Notes: generated by a model from the sequence alone, not told the origin. A stretch of 22,670 bases of DNA from Draconibacterium orientale (GCA_020718315.1 DYSK01000016.1:1-22670), one strand, 5' to 3'; shown: positions 1-8,241, numbered from the stretch's first letter. Program-made: numbers and translations.

Positions 1-852
1 GAAAATTTGCGTTTTTATAAAGAAGAAACCAAAGGCGACGAGGCTTTCTCGGCCAAATTGGCCGAGCTGGCCGATGTATATGTGAATGATGCTTTTGGAA
101 CAGCTCATCGGGCACATGCTTCTACAACAATTATTGCCAAATTTTTTCCGCATACCAAAGTTTTTGGTTATGTGATGGCCAACGAAATTGCCAGCATCAA
201 CAAAGTTTTGCTTGAAACAAAAAAGCCTTTTACAGCTATTTTGGGCGGAGCCAAAGTTTCTGACAAAATCGGAATCATCACAAATTTGCTTGAAAAAGTA
301 GATCATCTAATAATTGGCGGTGGAATGATGTTTACCTTTATCAAAGCGATGGGAGGCGAAATAGGAACTTCTCTGGTGGAACCCGAATTGCTGAATACCG
401 CCAACGAATTACTTGACAAAGCGAAAAAAAAGGGAGTTTCTATTCATATTCCATCTGATGCTATTGTTGCCGACAGTTTTAACAACGACGCCAATACAAA
501 AGAAGTTCCTTCTTATAGCATTGATAAAGATTGGATGGGTTTGGATATTGGGAGCAAAAGCATTGAAAATTTTAAAGACATAATTTTAAAGTCCTCCACG
601 ATTCTTTGGAATGGCCCAATGGGGGTTTTCGAAATGGAAAATTTTTCCAATGGAACAAAAGAGATTGCCTTGGCAGTGGCCGAAGCAACAGCCAAAGGTG
701 CTTATAGTTTGATTGGTGGTGGCGACTCTGTTGCAGCAATCAACAAATACCATTTGGCGGACAATGTGAGCTATGTTTCGACCGGCGGAGGAGCTATGTT
801 AGAATATATGGAAGGCAAAATATTGCCGGGTATTCAAGCAATCCTCGACTAA
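1..852 (+). CDS. pgk: Phosphoglycerate kinase, 3' part (5' end outside window)
   Basis: Cytoplasmic glycolytic enzyme that transfers phosphate from 1,3-bisphosphoglycerate to ADP. The open frame runs in from base 1 with ENLRFYKEE, the conserved PGK segment, so the first in-frame TTG at 7 is not a real start. The visible 283 residues include NDAFGTAHRAHAS, ILGGAKVSDKI near residue 80, the WNGPMGVFE nucleotide-domain motif and the C-terminal GGGDSVAAI glycine loop. The family is about 395 residues long, so roughly the first 110 are missing from the window. The gene ends with TAA and is followed at once by a hairpin terminator, so it is the last gene of its unit. Identification is secure from the motifs. 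Confidence 0.97.
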   Translation, partial: ENLRFYKEETKGDEAFSAKLAELADVYVNDAFGTAHRAHASTTIIAKFFPHTKVFGYVMANEIASINKVLLETKKPFTAILGGAKVSDKIGIITNLLEKVDHLIIGGGMMFTFIKAMGGEIGTSLVEPELLNTANELLDKAKKKGVSIHIPSDAIVADSFNNDANTKEVPSYSIDKDWMGLDIGSKSIENFKDIILKSSTILWNGPMGVFEMENFSNGTKEIALAVAEATAKGAYSLIGGGDSVAAINKYHLADNVSYVSTGGGAMLEYMEGKILPGIQAILD

Positions 853-863
853 TTTTTGGAAGG

Positions 864-912
864 TGATGTGTTGAAAAATAATTTCGATTTAAATTTCAAC
901 ACCTCATTTTTT
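864..912 (+). terminator. Rho-independent terminator after pgk
   Basis: Inverted repeat GTGTTGAAA (868-876) and TTTCAACAC (894-902). It extends outward by TGA/TCA across one mismatch and is followed by TTTTTT at 907-912. The right arm reaches the stop codon of the convergent DUF3108 gene. The T-run lies only on the plus-strand side, so it should mainly end pgk transcription. Confidence 0.75.
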
Positions 913-1713
913 GGTTTTTGTTTTAAGGACTTTGGAATCGAGCGGGTATTTTAGATTCTTAAACTTATACAGTTCACCGTTTATACTTCCAACAATAATT
1001 TCTGATTTAACCAAAATTGGGATTCTGTTTTTGTCGTCGGTTACCCATAAAAACATAGGATAAGGATTATCAAAAACCTCCCCTTGCACAACCATTGGCT
1101 TAAATTTCATTGTTCTAAATTTTCCCAAACGAGTTTCTACAATTTCCTTCCCTTCATAAATAATCACAGAAGTATAAATAGAATCATCTAAATAGAAATT
1201 AATTGGGAAGCTCCCTCCAACCGGAATAGTGGCAATATCGAGGGTGCGTGCAAAATAAAACGCTGAAACCAAATCCTGAACACTCATCTCAATGCGTTTT
1301 TCCTTTTTCCTGCTTATGGCTTTTCCCTTTTTATAATCAAAACAGACATCATCATCGGCTATATAGCCCCCTTCATTGGTTCTGCGAGTAAAAAAATAAG
1401 ATCGTAAGTTTTCAATATCAAACCAACTTTCAAACCGATCTCTAACTTTAAAAAAGAAATCGAACGTGCCGGATGAAAATCCAGTCCCCACTGCATGAAA
1501 AACTGTTTTCCCAAGTCTTTTATCTTCTGTTTTTTTTAATTCTAAGTTCGCTTTTCCAGCATTCAACTTGCCAAAAAGCGGCGCATCGTAATAGACAACA
1601 AAAGTAAACTCTTCCCCTTCTTGGAATGGATGGTCTTGAGAATAGACTGTCTTTATTTGCCAGAAAAAAAACAACATGACGAATAATAAACAACTGTATT
1701 TATTGAATTTCAT
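904..1713 (-). CDS. Exported DUF3108 family protein
   Basis: A 269-residue protein beginning with a Lys-containing N-terminus, a strongly hydrophobic stretch (about residues 8-20) and a likely signal peptidase I site near residue 25 (VYSQ), so it is probably periplasmic or envelope-located. The mature part begins with FQEGEEFTFVVYYDAPLFGKLNAGKA, which fits the start of the DUF3108 fold: a beta-rich domain related to other lipid/lipoprotein-binding envelope proteins. Its molecular function is not established. It is transcribed divergently from rocD, from a promoter with TATTTTTG at 1739-1746, and ends inside the pgk terminator. Family assignment rests on pattern recognition only. Confidence 0.75.
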   Translation of the reverse strand: MKFNKYSCLLFVMLFFFWQIKTVYSQDHPFQEGEEFTFVVYYDAPLFGKLNAGKANLELKKTEDKRLGKTVFHAVGTGFSSGTFDFFFKVRDRFESWFDIENLRSYFFTRRTNEGGYIADDDVCFDYKKGKAISRKKEKRIEMSVQDLVSAFYFARTLDIATIPVGGSFPINFYLDDSIYTSVIIYEGKEIVETRLGKFRTMKFKPMVVQGEVFDNPYPMFLWVTDDKNRIPILVKSEIIVGSINGELYKFKNLKYPLDSKVLKTKTKK

Positions 1714-1738
1714 TTTCGAATTTTGTCGATATCAGCTT

Positions 1739-1746
1739 CAAAAATA
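1739..1746 (-). promoter_or_regulatory. Bacteroidota-type -7 element of the DUF3108 gene
   Basis: On the minus strand the bases read TATTTTTG, a full match to TAnnTTTG, 25 bases before the ATG. A weak -33 candidate (TTCG, minus strand 1765-1768) lies 18 bases further upstream. Confidence 0.55.
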
Positions 1747-1811
1747 GGAAATAAAAGATGTCCTCGAATTATTAAATTGATTTTTACATGGGGCAGTTGC
1801 CCAAAGAAACT

Positions 1812-1819
1812 TATCTTTG
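1812..1819 (+). promoter_or_regulatory. Bacteroidota-type -7 element of rocD
   Basis: TATCTTTG matches TAnnTTTG exactly and ends 29 bases before the ATG at 1849. No convincing -33 TTTG is seen at the usual distance. Its position shows that any longer reading frame starting at 1723 would begin upstream of the transcript. Confidence 0.6.
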
Positions 1820-1848
1820 CTCAACAAATTAAAATTAAAAAAAAGTAT

Positions 1849-3069
1849 ATGGCCAGTAAAATTACTTCTAAAACAGCCATGGAGCTGGAAGACAAATATG
1901 GTGCACACAATTATCATCCACTACCGGTAGTGCTTGCAAAAGGACTAGGTGCTTTGGTTTGGGATGCCGAGGGAAAAGAATACTACGACTTTCTATCGGC
2001 CTATTCGGCTGTCAACCAAGGACATTGTCATCCAAAAATTATTTCCGCCCTGAAAGAACAAGCCGAAATTCTCACCTTAACTTCGCGCGCTTTCTACAAC
2101 AATGTATTAGGCGAATACGAGCAATACATTACCGAGTATTTTGGCTACGACAAAGTTCTTCCAATGAATACAGGTGCCGAAGCCGACGAAACAGCTTTAA
2201 AATTGGCTCGTAAATGGGCGTATGAAAAAAAAGGCATTCCCGAAAATCAGGCAAAAATTATTGTATGCGCCAACAATTTTCACGGTCGAACCATTACGAT
2301 TATTTCCATGTCGACTGATCCGGACGCTTACAAAGGTTTCGGACCATTTACTCCCGGATTTATTACCGTACCTTATAATAATTTGGATGCGCTAAAAAGA
2401 GAGTTGGAAGATCCGAATGTAGCTGCTTTTTTAGTGGAGCCAATCCAAGGCGAAGCAGGGGTTTTCGTGCCGGATGAGGGTTTTTTAAAAAATGCATACG
2501 ATGCCTGTAAAGCCAAAAATGTCCTTTTTATTGCTGACGAAGTTCAAACAGGAATAGCGCGAACCGGCAAACTCTTAGCCTGCGATCACGAAGGAGTAAA
2601 ACCGGATATATTGATTCTCGGAAAAGCCCTTTCGGGTGGTGTACTTCCTGTTTCAGCGGTTTTGGCAAACGACGATATAATGTTGGTCATTAAGCCCGGC
2701 GAACATGGTTCCACATTTGGCGGCAATCCTTTGGCAGCAAAAGTAGCCATTGCCGCTTTGGAAGTTGTTAAAAACGAAAAACTGGCCGAACGTGCCGAAT
2801 ATCTAGGACAAATCTTTAGAACCGCCATTCGCTCAATCGATTCCGACATGATTGAATCGGTGCGCGGCAAAGGCTTGCTCAATGCGGTCATTATTAACCC
2901 TAAAAACGGAAAAGAAGCATGGGATGTGTGTCTGAAAATGGCTGAAAATGGCGTTTTAGCAAAGCCCACTCACGGTCATATCATCCGCTTTGCTCCTCCT
3001 TTGGTAATCAGCGAAGAACAATTGAGAGATGCCATTGAGCGAATTAAAAAATCGATTCTTTCTTTCTAA
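1849..3069 (+). CDS. rocD: Ornithine--oxo-acid aminotransferase
   Basis: PLP enzyme converting ornithine plus 2-oxoglutarate to glutamate-5-semialdehyde plus glutamate (arginine/ornithine catabolism, proline synthesis), in the cytoplasm. The 406 residues match the ornithine aminotransferase pattern throughout: YGAHNYHPLPV near residue 17, YSAVNQGHCHPK near 52, MNTGAEADETALKLARKW near 106, the cofactor-binding ADEVQTG (Asp230) and the Schiff-base lysine Lys259 in LGKALSGG. The frame is open back to 1723, but the extra 42 residues resemble no OAT and cross the -7 box at 1812, so the ATG at 1849 is chosen. The gene stands alone and is followed by a terminator hairpin. Confidence 0.95.
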   Translation: MASKITSKTAMELEDKYGAHNYHPLPVVLAKGLGALVWDAEGKEYYDFLSAYSAVNQGHCHPKIISALKEQAEILTLTSRAFYNNVLGEYEQYITEYFGYDKVLPMNTGAEADETALKLARKWAYEKKGIPENQAKIIVCANNFHGRTITIISMSTDPDAYKGFGPFTPGFITVPYNNLDALKRELEDPNVAAFLVEPIQGEAGVFVPDEGFLKNAYDACKAKNVLFIADEVQTGIARTGKLLACDHEGVKPDILILGKALSGGVLPVSAVLANDDIMLVIKPGEHGSTFGGNPLAAKVAIAALEVVKNEKLAERAEYLGQIFRTAIRSIDSDMIESVRGKGLLNAVIINPKNGKEAWDVCLKMAENGVLAKPTHGHIIRFAPPLVISEEQLRDAIERIKKSILSF

Positions 3070-3090
3070 GAAAACGGCGATTCTATTCAT

Positions 3091-3121
3091 AAACCCCCTG
3101 CTGTTTTGTATGGGGGTTTTT
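3091..3121 (+). terminator. Rho-independent terminator after rocD
   Basis: AAACCCCC (3091-3098) pairs with GGGGGTTT (3112-3119) around a 13-base loop and runs into TTTTT. It lies 22 bases after the rocD stop. The flanking A-run on the left also makes it a possible terminator for minus-strand transcripts from the transposase fragment. Confidence 0.8.
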
Positions 3122-3155
3122 ATTTCCTCAACAAGTTTTAATCCCTAACTCCGCA

Positions 3156-3515
3156 TTAGTTTAGGTAGTCTATACCAATTTTCTTAAAAAGATGTTTAGT
3201 CCGCAAAGTAATTTCTGATAGATTCCATTCTCCTCTTATTTTCATCAAATAGATGGATTTTGATAGTTCAATGATATCTTTAGGAGAATATTTGGATATT
3301 AGATTGGCTTGCTTTAAACGACTGTAAAGTTTGTAATATGCTGTCATGGCAATAAAATTTGCCATTAAACAGCCTTCTAATACATATCTGTCTTGCATAT
3401 ACATTTTGTCAGCATGAAGAAAGTTCTTGTAACTATCAAACATAACTTCTATATCGTTTCTTTGTTTATATGCTTCGTATAGTCCCTGTGGAACACACAT
3501 TGCCAAAATGCACAA
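3156..3515 (-). pseudogene. Truncated DDE transposase (IS4/IS1634-like), C-terminal remnant
   Basis: A 119-residue frame whose body matches the C-terminal end of IS4/IS1634-type transposases: the YKQRNDIEVMFD segment carries the catalytic Glu (Y-x2-R-x2-IE), then YVLEGCLMANFIAM and YSPKDIIELSKSIY. Such transposases are several hundred residues long, so the two catalytic Asp residues and most of the protein are missing. The first ten or so residues (MCILAMCVPQ) do not look like transposase and probably come from the junction. I could not find terminal inverted repeats or a target duplication on either side. This is a decayed insertion scar, not a working element. Confidence 0.8.
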
Positions 3516-3528
3516 CAGATTAAAATAC

Positions 3529-3536
3529 TAATTTTG
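3529..3536 (+). promoter_or_regulatory. Candidate -7 element of the cation efflux gene
   Basis: TAATTTTG fits TAnnTTTG and ends only 5 bases before the ATG at 3542. If used, transcription would start at or next to the start codon, giving a leaderless or nearly leaderless message. The element lies just beside the junction with the transposase remnant. Confidence 0.4.
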
Positions 3537-3541
3537 CTCGT

Positions 3542-4438
3542 ATGGAAAGTCATCATCACAAGCCATTGCAAGGAAGGAATTTGTTTTGGTCGATCGTTTT
3601 GAATTTATTCATTACAATGGCACAAGTTGTCGGAGGATTGATTTCAAATAGTTTAGCCTTGTTGACCGATGCATTGCACAATTTCAGTGACGTCCTTTCA
3701 TTGATTATTAGCTGGTTTGCGCACAAACTTTCGCACAAACCTGCCAACAAAAAACGTACTTTTGGCTATAAACGCGCCGAAATAATTGCTGCTTTTATTA
3801 ATTCAGCAAGCCTGCTTGCACTTTCCGTGTTTTTGATAAAAGAGGCAATAGAACGATTCTCTCAACCCAGTCCAATCAATGCAAAATGGATAATTCTATT
3901 AGGTGGTTTAAGTATCTTTATCAATGGATTAAGTGTTTTGCTGCTTTAGAAAGACGCAAAAACCAGCCTAAATATCCGCTCGGCCTACTTGCATTTATTC
4001 ACCGATATGCTAACTACTGTAGCCGTTGTGGTTGGAGGAATTTTGCTTTTATTTTGGCCTATCTATTGGATAGATCCACTGTTAACAATCCTGATTTCCT
4101 TTTATCTAATTCTAAGTAGCTGGAAACTACTGAGCGAGACCACTAAAATATTAATGCTTTTCGCACCGAACAATATAGATATCGATTTGTTAAAAGACGA
4201 AATTCAAAATTTTGCTGAAATAAAAGACATACATCATGTCCATTTATGGACTTTTAGTGACAATCAAACCCATCTGGAAGCACATCTTTCATTTAATAAA
4301 AATTTAAACTTGAAGGAAACCAACCAAATATGTGTTTCGCTTGAAGAAAAATTAAAAGCGCTTTATCCCATCCACCACATTACTTTTCAGGCCGAATTTG
4401 ACCCAGATTGTCAAATTGGAATTACACAACATCACTAA
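3542..4438 (+). pseudogene. Cation diffusion facilitator (CzcD-like) interrupted by an in-frame TAG
   Basis: Read through codon 136, this is a complete 298-residue CDF-family transporter, which exports Zn2+ or similar divalent ions by proton exchange. It has a His-rich N-terminus (residues 4-6), the TM2 metal site DALHNFSD (His46, Asp50), the TM5 metal site HLFTD (His151, Asp155) and a C-terminal cytoplasmic dimer domain. Codon 136 (3947-3949) is TAG. The frame is the same on both sides and the residues after it (KDAKTSLNIRSAYLH) continue family homology, so this is a single nonsense change, not a frameshift. The 135-residue truncated product would lack the second half of the transport site. 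Either a real pseudogene or a base-calling error; no recoding signal is apparent. Confidence 0.85.
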
Positions 4439-4496
4439 TCTTTTTCCTATAAATAATATTTTTCGCCAAACTCTATTTAAAACGATAGGAATTTCG

Positions 4497-4504
4497 GATT
4501 TTTG
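4497..4504 (+). promoter_or_regulatory. Candidate -7 element of glnA
   Basis: GATTTTTG matches TAnnTTTG in all but the first base and ends 35 bases before the ATG at 4540. Because it overlaps the in-frame GTG at 4504, it argues against that GTG as the start codon. Confidence 0.4.
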
Positions 4505-4539
4505 TGAATGAAATAACGAACCTTAAAAAACAAAACTGC

Positions 4540-6042
4540 ATGTCGTCTCCATTTTCACTAAGTCCAAACCCTTTGGTTAAATTTCTTCAAAAAACCCCAC
4601 AACAATTCACAAAAGCTGATCTTTTACATTTTATCGAAATCGAACACATCCAAATGCTTAACTTCCGTTATGCCGGTGGCGATGGCCGATTGAAAACCCT
4701 CAACTTTGTGGTGAACGACCTAGAGCAAGTGGACGAAATCCTGAGCTCCGGCGAACGCGTTGATGGAAGCAGTTTGTTTCCTTACATCCAAGCCGGAAAT
4801 AGTGATTTATACGTGGTGCCGCGCTTTAGAACTGCTTTCTTAAATCCTTTTTCGGATATCCCTACTTTGGATATCCTCTGTTCTTTTTACGATAAAAATG
4901 GAATTCCTTTTGAAGGATCGCCTGAATATATTTTGCAAAAAGCACATATTCAACTAAAAGAAAAAACCGGATTTGAGTTTGAGGTCATGGGTGAATTGGA
5001 ATATTATATCATTAGCGAAAAAGAGCCGTATTTTGTAACCGACAACCAACGTGGCTATCACGAAAGTTCTCCTTTTACCAAATGGGAAGCTCTGCGAAAA
5101 GAAGCCATCTTGACCATTGCCTCTGTTGGAGGAAATATTAAATACGGTCATTCCGAAGTAGGTAATTTTACCGTTGGAAATCTCGAATACGAACAAAATG
5201 AAATTGAATTCAAACCAAGTAAATTGGAAGATGCTGCCGATCAATTGATTATCGGAAAATGGATTTTACGAACGCTTGCCTATCAGTATGGGGTTACGGT
5301 AACATTTGCACCAAAAATAAGCGTGGGAAAAGCCGGAAGTGGGCTGCATATCCACACTCGATTGATGAAAAATAGCCGAAATCAGATGATCGAAAACGGG
5401 AAAATAAGCGAAACGGCTCGCAAAGCAATCGCCGGCTATCTGAGTCTCGCAAAATCGTTGACCGCTTTTGGTAATACAAATCCAACGTCGTATTTCCGTT
5501 TGGTTCCAAACCAAGAAGCGCCTACAAGCGTTTGTTGGGGCGACCGAAATCGCTCTGTTTTGGTTCGTGTTCCATTGGGCTGGACAGGCCAAAACGATAT
5601 GCTCAAACACGCAAACCCATTGGAGCAAGCCAGCAGTAACGACTTCAGTCACAAACAAACAGTAGAATTTAGATGCCCCGACGGATCGGCCGATATTTAT
5701 CTGCTTTTGGCCGGGTTGACTGTAGCAGCCCGTCATGGTCTTGAAATGGAAAACGCTTTAGAATATGCAGACAAGACCTTTGTGGATGTGAATATTTTTG
5801 CTGCCGAAAATCAAGAAAAAGTCAAAAGTCTGGATCAACTGCCGCTTTCGTGTTGGGATTCGGCCACTGCTTTGGAAGCCCAACAAGATATTTATCTGAA
5901 ATACAATGTATTCGACAAGCGCACTTTGGAAGGAATTTCTACAAAATTGAGAAATTTTCGGGATGAGAATTTGCGTTCGGAAATAGGGAACGACGAAGAA
6001 CAGATTCTGGAATTGGTAGATCGGTTTTTTCATTGCGGCTAA
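4540..6042 (+). CDS. glnA: Glutamine synthetase (type I-like)
   Basis: ATP-dependent ligation of ammonia to glutamate, cytoplasmic. The 500 residues show the beta-grasp N-terminal half (FRYAGGDGRLKTLNF, ERVDGSSLF) and the catalytic barrel: MGELEYYI and GHSEVGNF (metal-binding glutamates), KAGSGLHIHTRL (nucleotide/metal histidine), SYFRLVPNQEAP with WGDRNRSVLVRVP (substrate arginines) and EFRCPDGSADIYL near the end. This is the length and layout of a common Bacteroidota glutamine synthetase. The GTG at 4504 is in frame but overlaps the likely promoter, so the ATG at 4540 is preferred. The downstream dus gene begins 14 bases after the TAA. The exact substrate of the paralogue is inferred from homology. 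Confidence 0.88.
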   Translation: MSSPFSLSPNPLVKFLQKTPQQFTKADLLHFIEIEHIQMLNFRYAGGDGRLKTLNFVVNDLEQVDEILSSGERVDGSSLFPYIQAGNSDLYVVPRFRTAFLNPFSDIPTLDILCSFYDKNGIPFEGSPEYILQKAHIQLKEKTGFEFEVMGELEYYIISEKEPYFVTDNQRGYHESSPFTKWEALRKEAILTIASVGGNIKYGHSEVGNFTVGNLEYEQNEIEFKPSKLEDAADQLIIGKWILRTLAYQYGVTVTFAPKISVGKAGSGLHIHTRLMKNSRNQMIENGKISETARKAIAGYLSLAKSLTAFGNTNPTSYFRLVPNQEAPTSVCWGDRNRSVLVRVPLGWTGQNDMLKHANPLEQASSNDFSHKQTVEFRCPDGSADIYLLLAGLTVAARHGLEMENALEYADKTFVDVNIFAAENQEKVKSLDQLPLSCWDSATALEAQQDIYLKYNVFDKRTLEGISTKLRNFRDENLRSEIGNDEEQILELVDRFFHCG

Positions 6043-6056
6043 TCTTCCCATCTCTC

Positions 6057-7013
6057 ATGAACACTTCTACACAAATCTACTTTGCCCCTTTTCAGGGAAT
6101 TACGACCCATACATTTCGGAAAGTGTATGCAAACCATTTTGATGGAGTCGATAAACTTTTTACTCCTTATTTTTCAAATATCGCCACAAACCACTCGCTT
6201 CCATCCAAAAAAGCAATCGCTTTAAGCAATTCCATAGAAAATGGCATCGCTGTGATACCTCAAATTTTAAGTAAAGAAGCCGAAGAAATTGTAGGCTTTG
6301 CACAACATTGTCAGAAATTAGGGTTCAAAGAATTGAATTGGAACTTAGGTTGCCCTTATCCACAAGTGGCAAACAAAAAACGCGGCTCCGGAATGCTTCC
6401 TTATCCAGATCTGGTCGCAAAAATTTTGGATCGCGTATTTTCAGAAATTCAGATTCCGTTTTCAATAAAATGTCGATTGGGCTATTTTTCTGTTGATGAA
6501 CTGGAAAAATTGATCCCTATTTTTAATCGGTTTCCTATCCATGAACTCACTATTCATGCCCGAACTGGCCGTCAATTGTATTCCGGATATAGCAATATGG
6601 ACGAATTTGCTCGCTACGCACCTCAAATAGACATCCCTGTGGCCTACAACGGCGACATTTTTAGTTTGGGAGATTATCGTCGGTTCGAAACGCAATTTCC
6701 CGAAATCAACCGCATTATGCTAGGCAGAGGAATTCTTTACGATCCTTTTCTGCCAGCAAAAATCAAAGGAACGCAACTCCCCCAAAATCACAAAGCAAAG
6801 CTGAATCAATTCATCGATGACTTGTATTATGCTTACCGCAAAGAAAAAAATGATCATTTGACCTTGCTGAATATCCTCAAAGAATTTTGGACTTATCTGT
6901 CCAATTCTTTTGAAGAGCCAACAAAAGTATTTCGGCGGCTAAAAAAAATCAAGAATTTTGACGAATACGAGGACGCTGTGAAGGAGGTTTTTCAAGAATT
7001 TACGCTCAAATAG
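6057..7013 (+). CDS. dus: tRNA-dihydrouridine synthase
   Basis: FMN-dependent reduction of specific uridines in tRNA to dihydrouridine. The 318-residue protein has the Dus TIM-barrel start (YFAPFQGITTHTFR), the active-site loop NWNLGCPYPQ with catalytic Cys99, the following KKRGSGML, a phosphate-binding SIKCRLGY, the THARTGRQLYSG histidine segment, AYNGDIF and IMLGRGILYDP. The C-terminal helical domain binds tRNA. A TTG at 6033 in frame lies within glnA; the ATG at 6057, 14 bases after the glnA stop, is more likely. It is probably cotranscribed with glnA. It ends with TAG, showing that TAG is an ordinary stop here. Which Dus subgroup (target uridine) cannot be told. Confidence 0.92.
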   Translation: MNTSTQIYFAPFQGITTHTFRKVYANHFDGVDKLFTPYFSNIATNHSLPSKKAIALSNSIENGIAVIPQILSKEAEEIVGFAQHCQKLGFKELNWNLGCPYPQVANKKRGSGMLPYPDLVAKILDRVFSEIQIPFSIKCRLGYFSVDELEKLIPIFNRFPIHELTIHARTGRQLYSGYSNMDEFARYAPQIDIPVAYNGDIFSLGDYRRFETQFPEINRIMLGRGILYDPFLPAKIKGTQLPQNHKAKLNQFIDDLYYAYRKEKNDHLTLLNILKEFWTYLSNSFEEPTKVFRRLKKIKNFDEYEDAVKEVFQEFTLK

Positions 7014-7088
7014 AAGCCCCGAAGCAATTTATTATTGTTCAAAAATTGGTGAAAAACAAATCCCAATCAAGGAGGCGAGATTCGCATA

Positions 7089-7124
7089 ATGATTAACTTC
7101 GATTCGAAATTCACTATTGCTTAG
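7089..7124 (+). other. Possible 11-codon leader reading frame
   Basis: AAGGAGG at 7069-7075, an unusually strong Shine-Dalgarno match for this genome, is followed 13 bases later by an ATG and an 11-codon frame ending in TAG, 6 bases before the glycosyltransferase start. It could be a translated leader, but the length is so short that chance is quite possible. Confidence 0.2.
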
Positions 7125-7130
7125 AGTGGT

Positions 7131-8192
7131 ATGAAAATTCTTTTACTCGTAAAAAATTTCGATTTTGGAGGAGCAGAAAATCATGTTTGCGATTTAGCCA
7201 ACGCACTTCAGCAAATGGGGCACAAAGTGATTGTAATTTCCAACAACGGCAGGCAAGCACTAAAACTTTTGCCGGAGGTAAACCACATTCGATTGAAATT
7301 TTCGGCCTGGAAAATCCCGACTCAAATCCCATTTCTAGTTCGTCTTATTCGCAACGAAAAGATTTCGATCATCCACACGCATCAGCATCTTCCAAATTTG
7401 TTGGGCAGCCTGGCCGGGAAATTTACCAAAACGCCCCAAGTGATTACGATACACGGAAGAGCCCGATATGATTTGCGCTATTTACTCTGGAAAAAAGACA
7501 TCCAAAAAATTATTGCCATTAGCCAAAACAGTCTGAAAGGAATGCTTACCGAGCCCAAACTGAAAGACAAAACTGTTTTGATCCCCAACGGCATTCGCTT
7601 TCCCGAAAACGGACATCCATTTCAACCGAACGAACTGCTTTTATACTATGCAAGCAGAATCGACAAAAGGCATGCAAAATTAATAAAGGAAATCCTGTTG
7701 GAAGTTTGGCCCCATTTGATAGCAACTTATTCGGATGCTAAATTCCGCATTATTGGGGATGGAAAAGAGTTGAAAAAGCTCAAAAAATTAGTCTATTCGA
7801 GCGAATTGAAATTGTCCGTTCAATTTGTTGGCTATAAAAGCGATATTTCTACAGAACTCAAAAAGGCAAGTCTTGTTCTAGGCGTGGGAAGAGTTGCTAT
7901 CGAAAGCCTATCGCTTGGGGTTCCGGTATTTTCGATTAAACACGGGCGAGGCGGAAGATTGATTACTCAGTCCAATTATTCTAAAATCAAATATGGGAAT
8001 TTTGTTGACCTGGAAAGCAGGCCGCCATCGGCTTCCCAAATCCTCACCACTTTTGAGGAATTTCTATCAAACCGCGCTTTTTATAAACAAGAAGCCGAAA
8101 TGCTTCGAAAAGAAATGGCGGCCGAATTCGATATTCAAAAAATTGCTCAATCTACACTTTCCATCTATCAAGAGGTGGTTGAAAAATCGTAA
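7131..8192 (+). CDS. Glycosyltransferase, GT4 family
   Basis: A 353-residue GT-B fold transferase that moves a sugar from a nucleotide-sugar donor; acceptor unknown. The N-terminal Rossmann half has the GGAE loop (residues 13-16) after MKILLLVKNFDFGG and the IIHTHQHLPNLLG segment; the linker carries TVLIPNGI. The C-terminal donor-binding half has YASRIDKRHAKL near 173, FRIIGDGKEL near 205, QFVGYKSDI near 231 and a variant E-x7-E region (AIESLSLGVPVF, Glu258) in which the first acidic residue is not clear. It is flanked by dus and the SpmAB-like gene, with no other polysaccharide genes nearby, so the product (lipid-linked sugar, LPS core or capsule) is open. The frame starts at an ATG without a clear promoter of its own. 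Confidence 0.85.
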   Translation: MKILLLVKNFDFGGAENHVCDLANALQQMGHKVIVISNNGRQALKLLPEVNHIRLKFSAWKIPTQIPFLVRLIRNEKISIIHTHQHLPNLLGSLAGKFTKTPQVITIHGRARYDLRYLLWKKDIQKIIAISQNSLKGMLTEPKLKDKTVLIPNGIRFPENGHPFQPNELLLYYASRIDKRHAKLIKEILLEVWPHLIATYSDAKFRIIGDGKELKKLKKLVYSSELKLSVQFVGYKSDISTELKKASLVLGVGRVAIESLSLGVPVFSIKHGRGGRLITQSNYSKIKYGNFVDLESRPPSASQILTTFEEFLSNRAFYKQEAEMLRKEMAAEFDIQKIAQSTLSIYQEVVEKS

Positions 8193-8223
8193 TTCTCCGG
8201 TCTTCTTTTCACCCGAGAATTTT

Positions 8224-8231
8224 TATCTTTG
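8224..8231 (+). promoter_or_regulatory. -7 element of the SpmA/SpmB-like gene
   Basis: TATCTTTG is a full match to TAnnTTTG, ending 10 bases before the ATG at 8242. This leaves a leader of only a few bases. No clear -33 element is seen. Confidence 0.5.
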
Positions 8232-8241
8232 AAAAAAAAAC

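Noticed and set aside
1723..1848. N-terminal extension of rocD
   Set aside because: The extra 42 residues cross a good -7 promoter box, match no part of ornithine aminotransferase and precede the canonical start.
3947..3949. TAG in the exporter as evidence of stop-codon reassignment
   Set aside because: TAG is the true stop of the dus gene (7011-7013) and of the exchanger gene (12057-12059, minus strand), so it is a normal stop in this genome.
3886..4119. Frameshift interpretation of the broken cation efflux gene
   Set aside because: The other-frame reading here does not resemble CDF proteins, while both family halves lie in the same frame, so a single nonsense codon explains it fully.
4504..4539. 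GTG start for glnA
   Set aside because: It coincides with the probable -7 box and adds 12 residues unlike the family; ATG at 4540 fits better.
5266..5736. 156-residue minus-strand open frame inside glnA
   Set aside because: It is antisense to a well-conserved catalytic region of glutamine synthetase and has no recognisable features.
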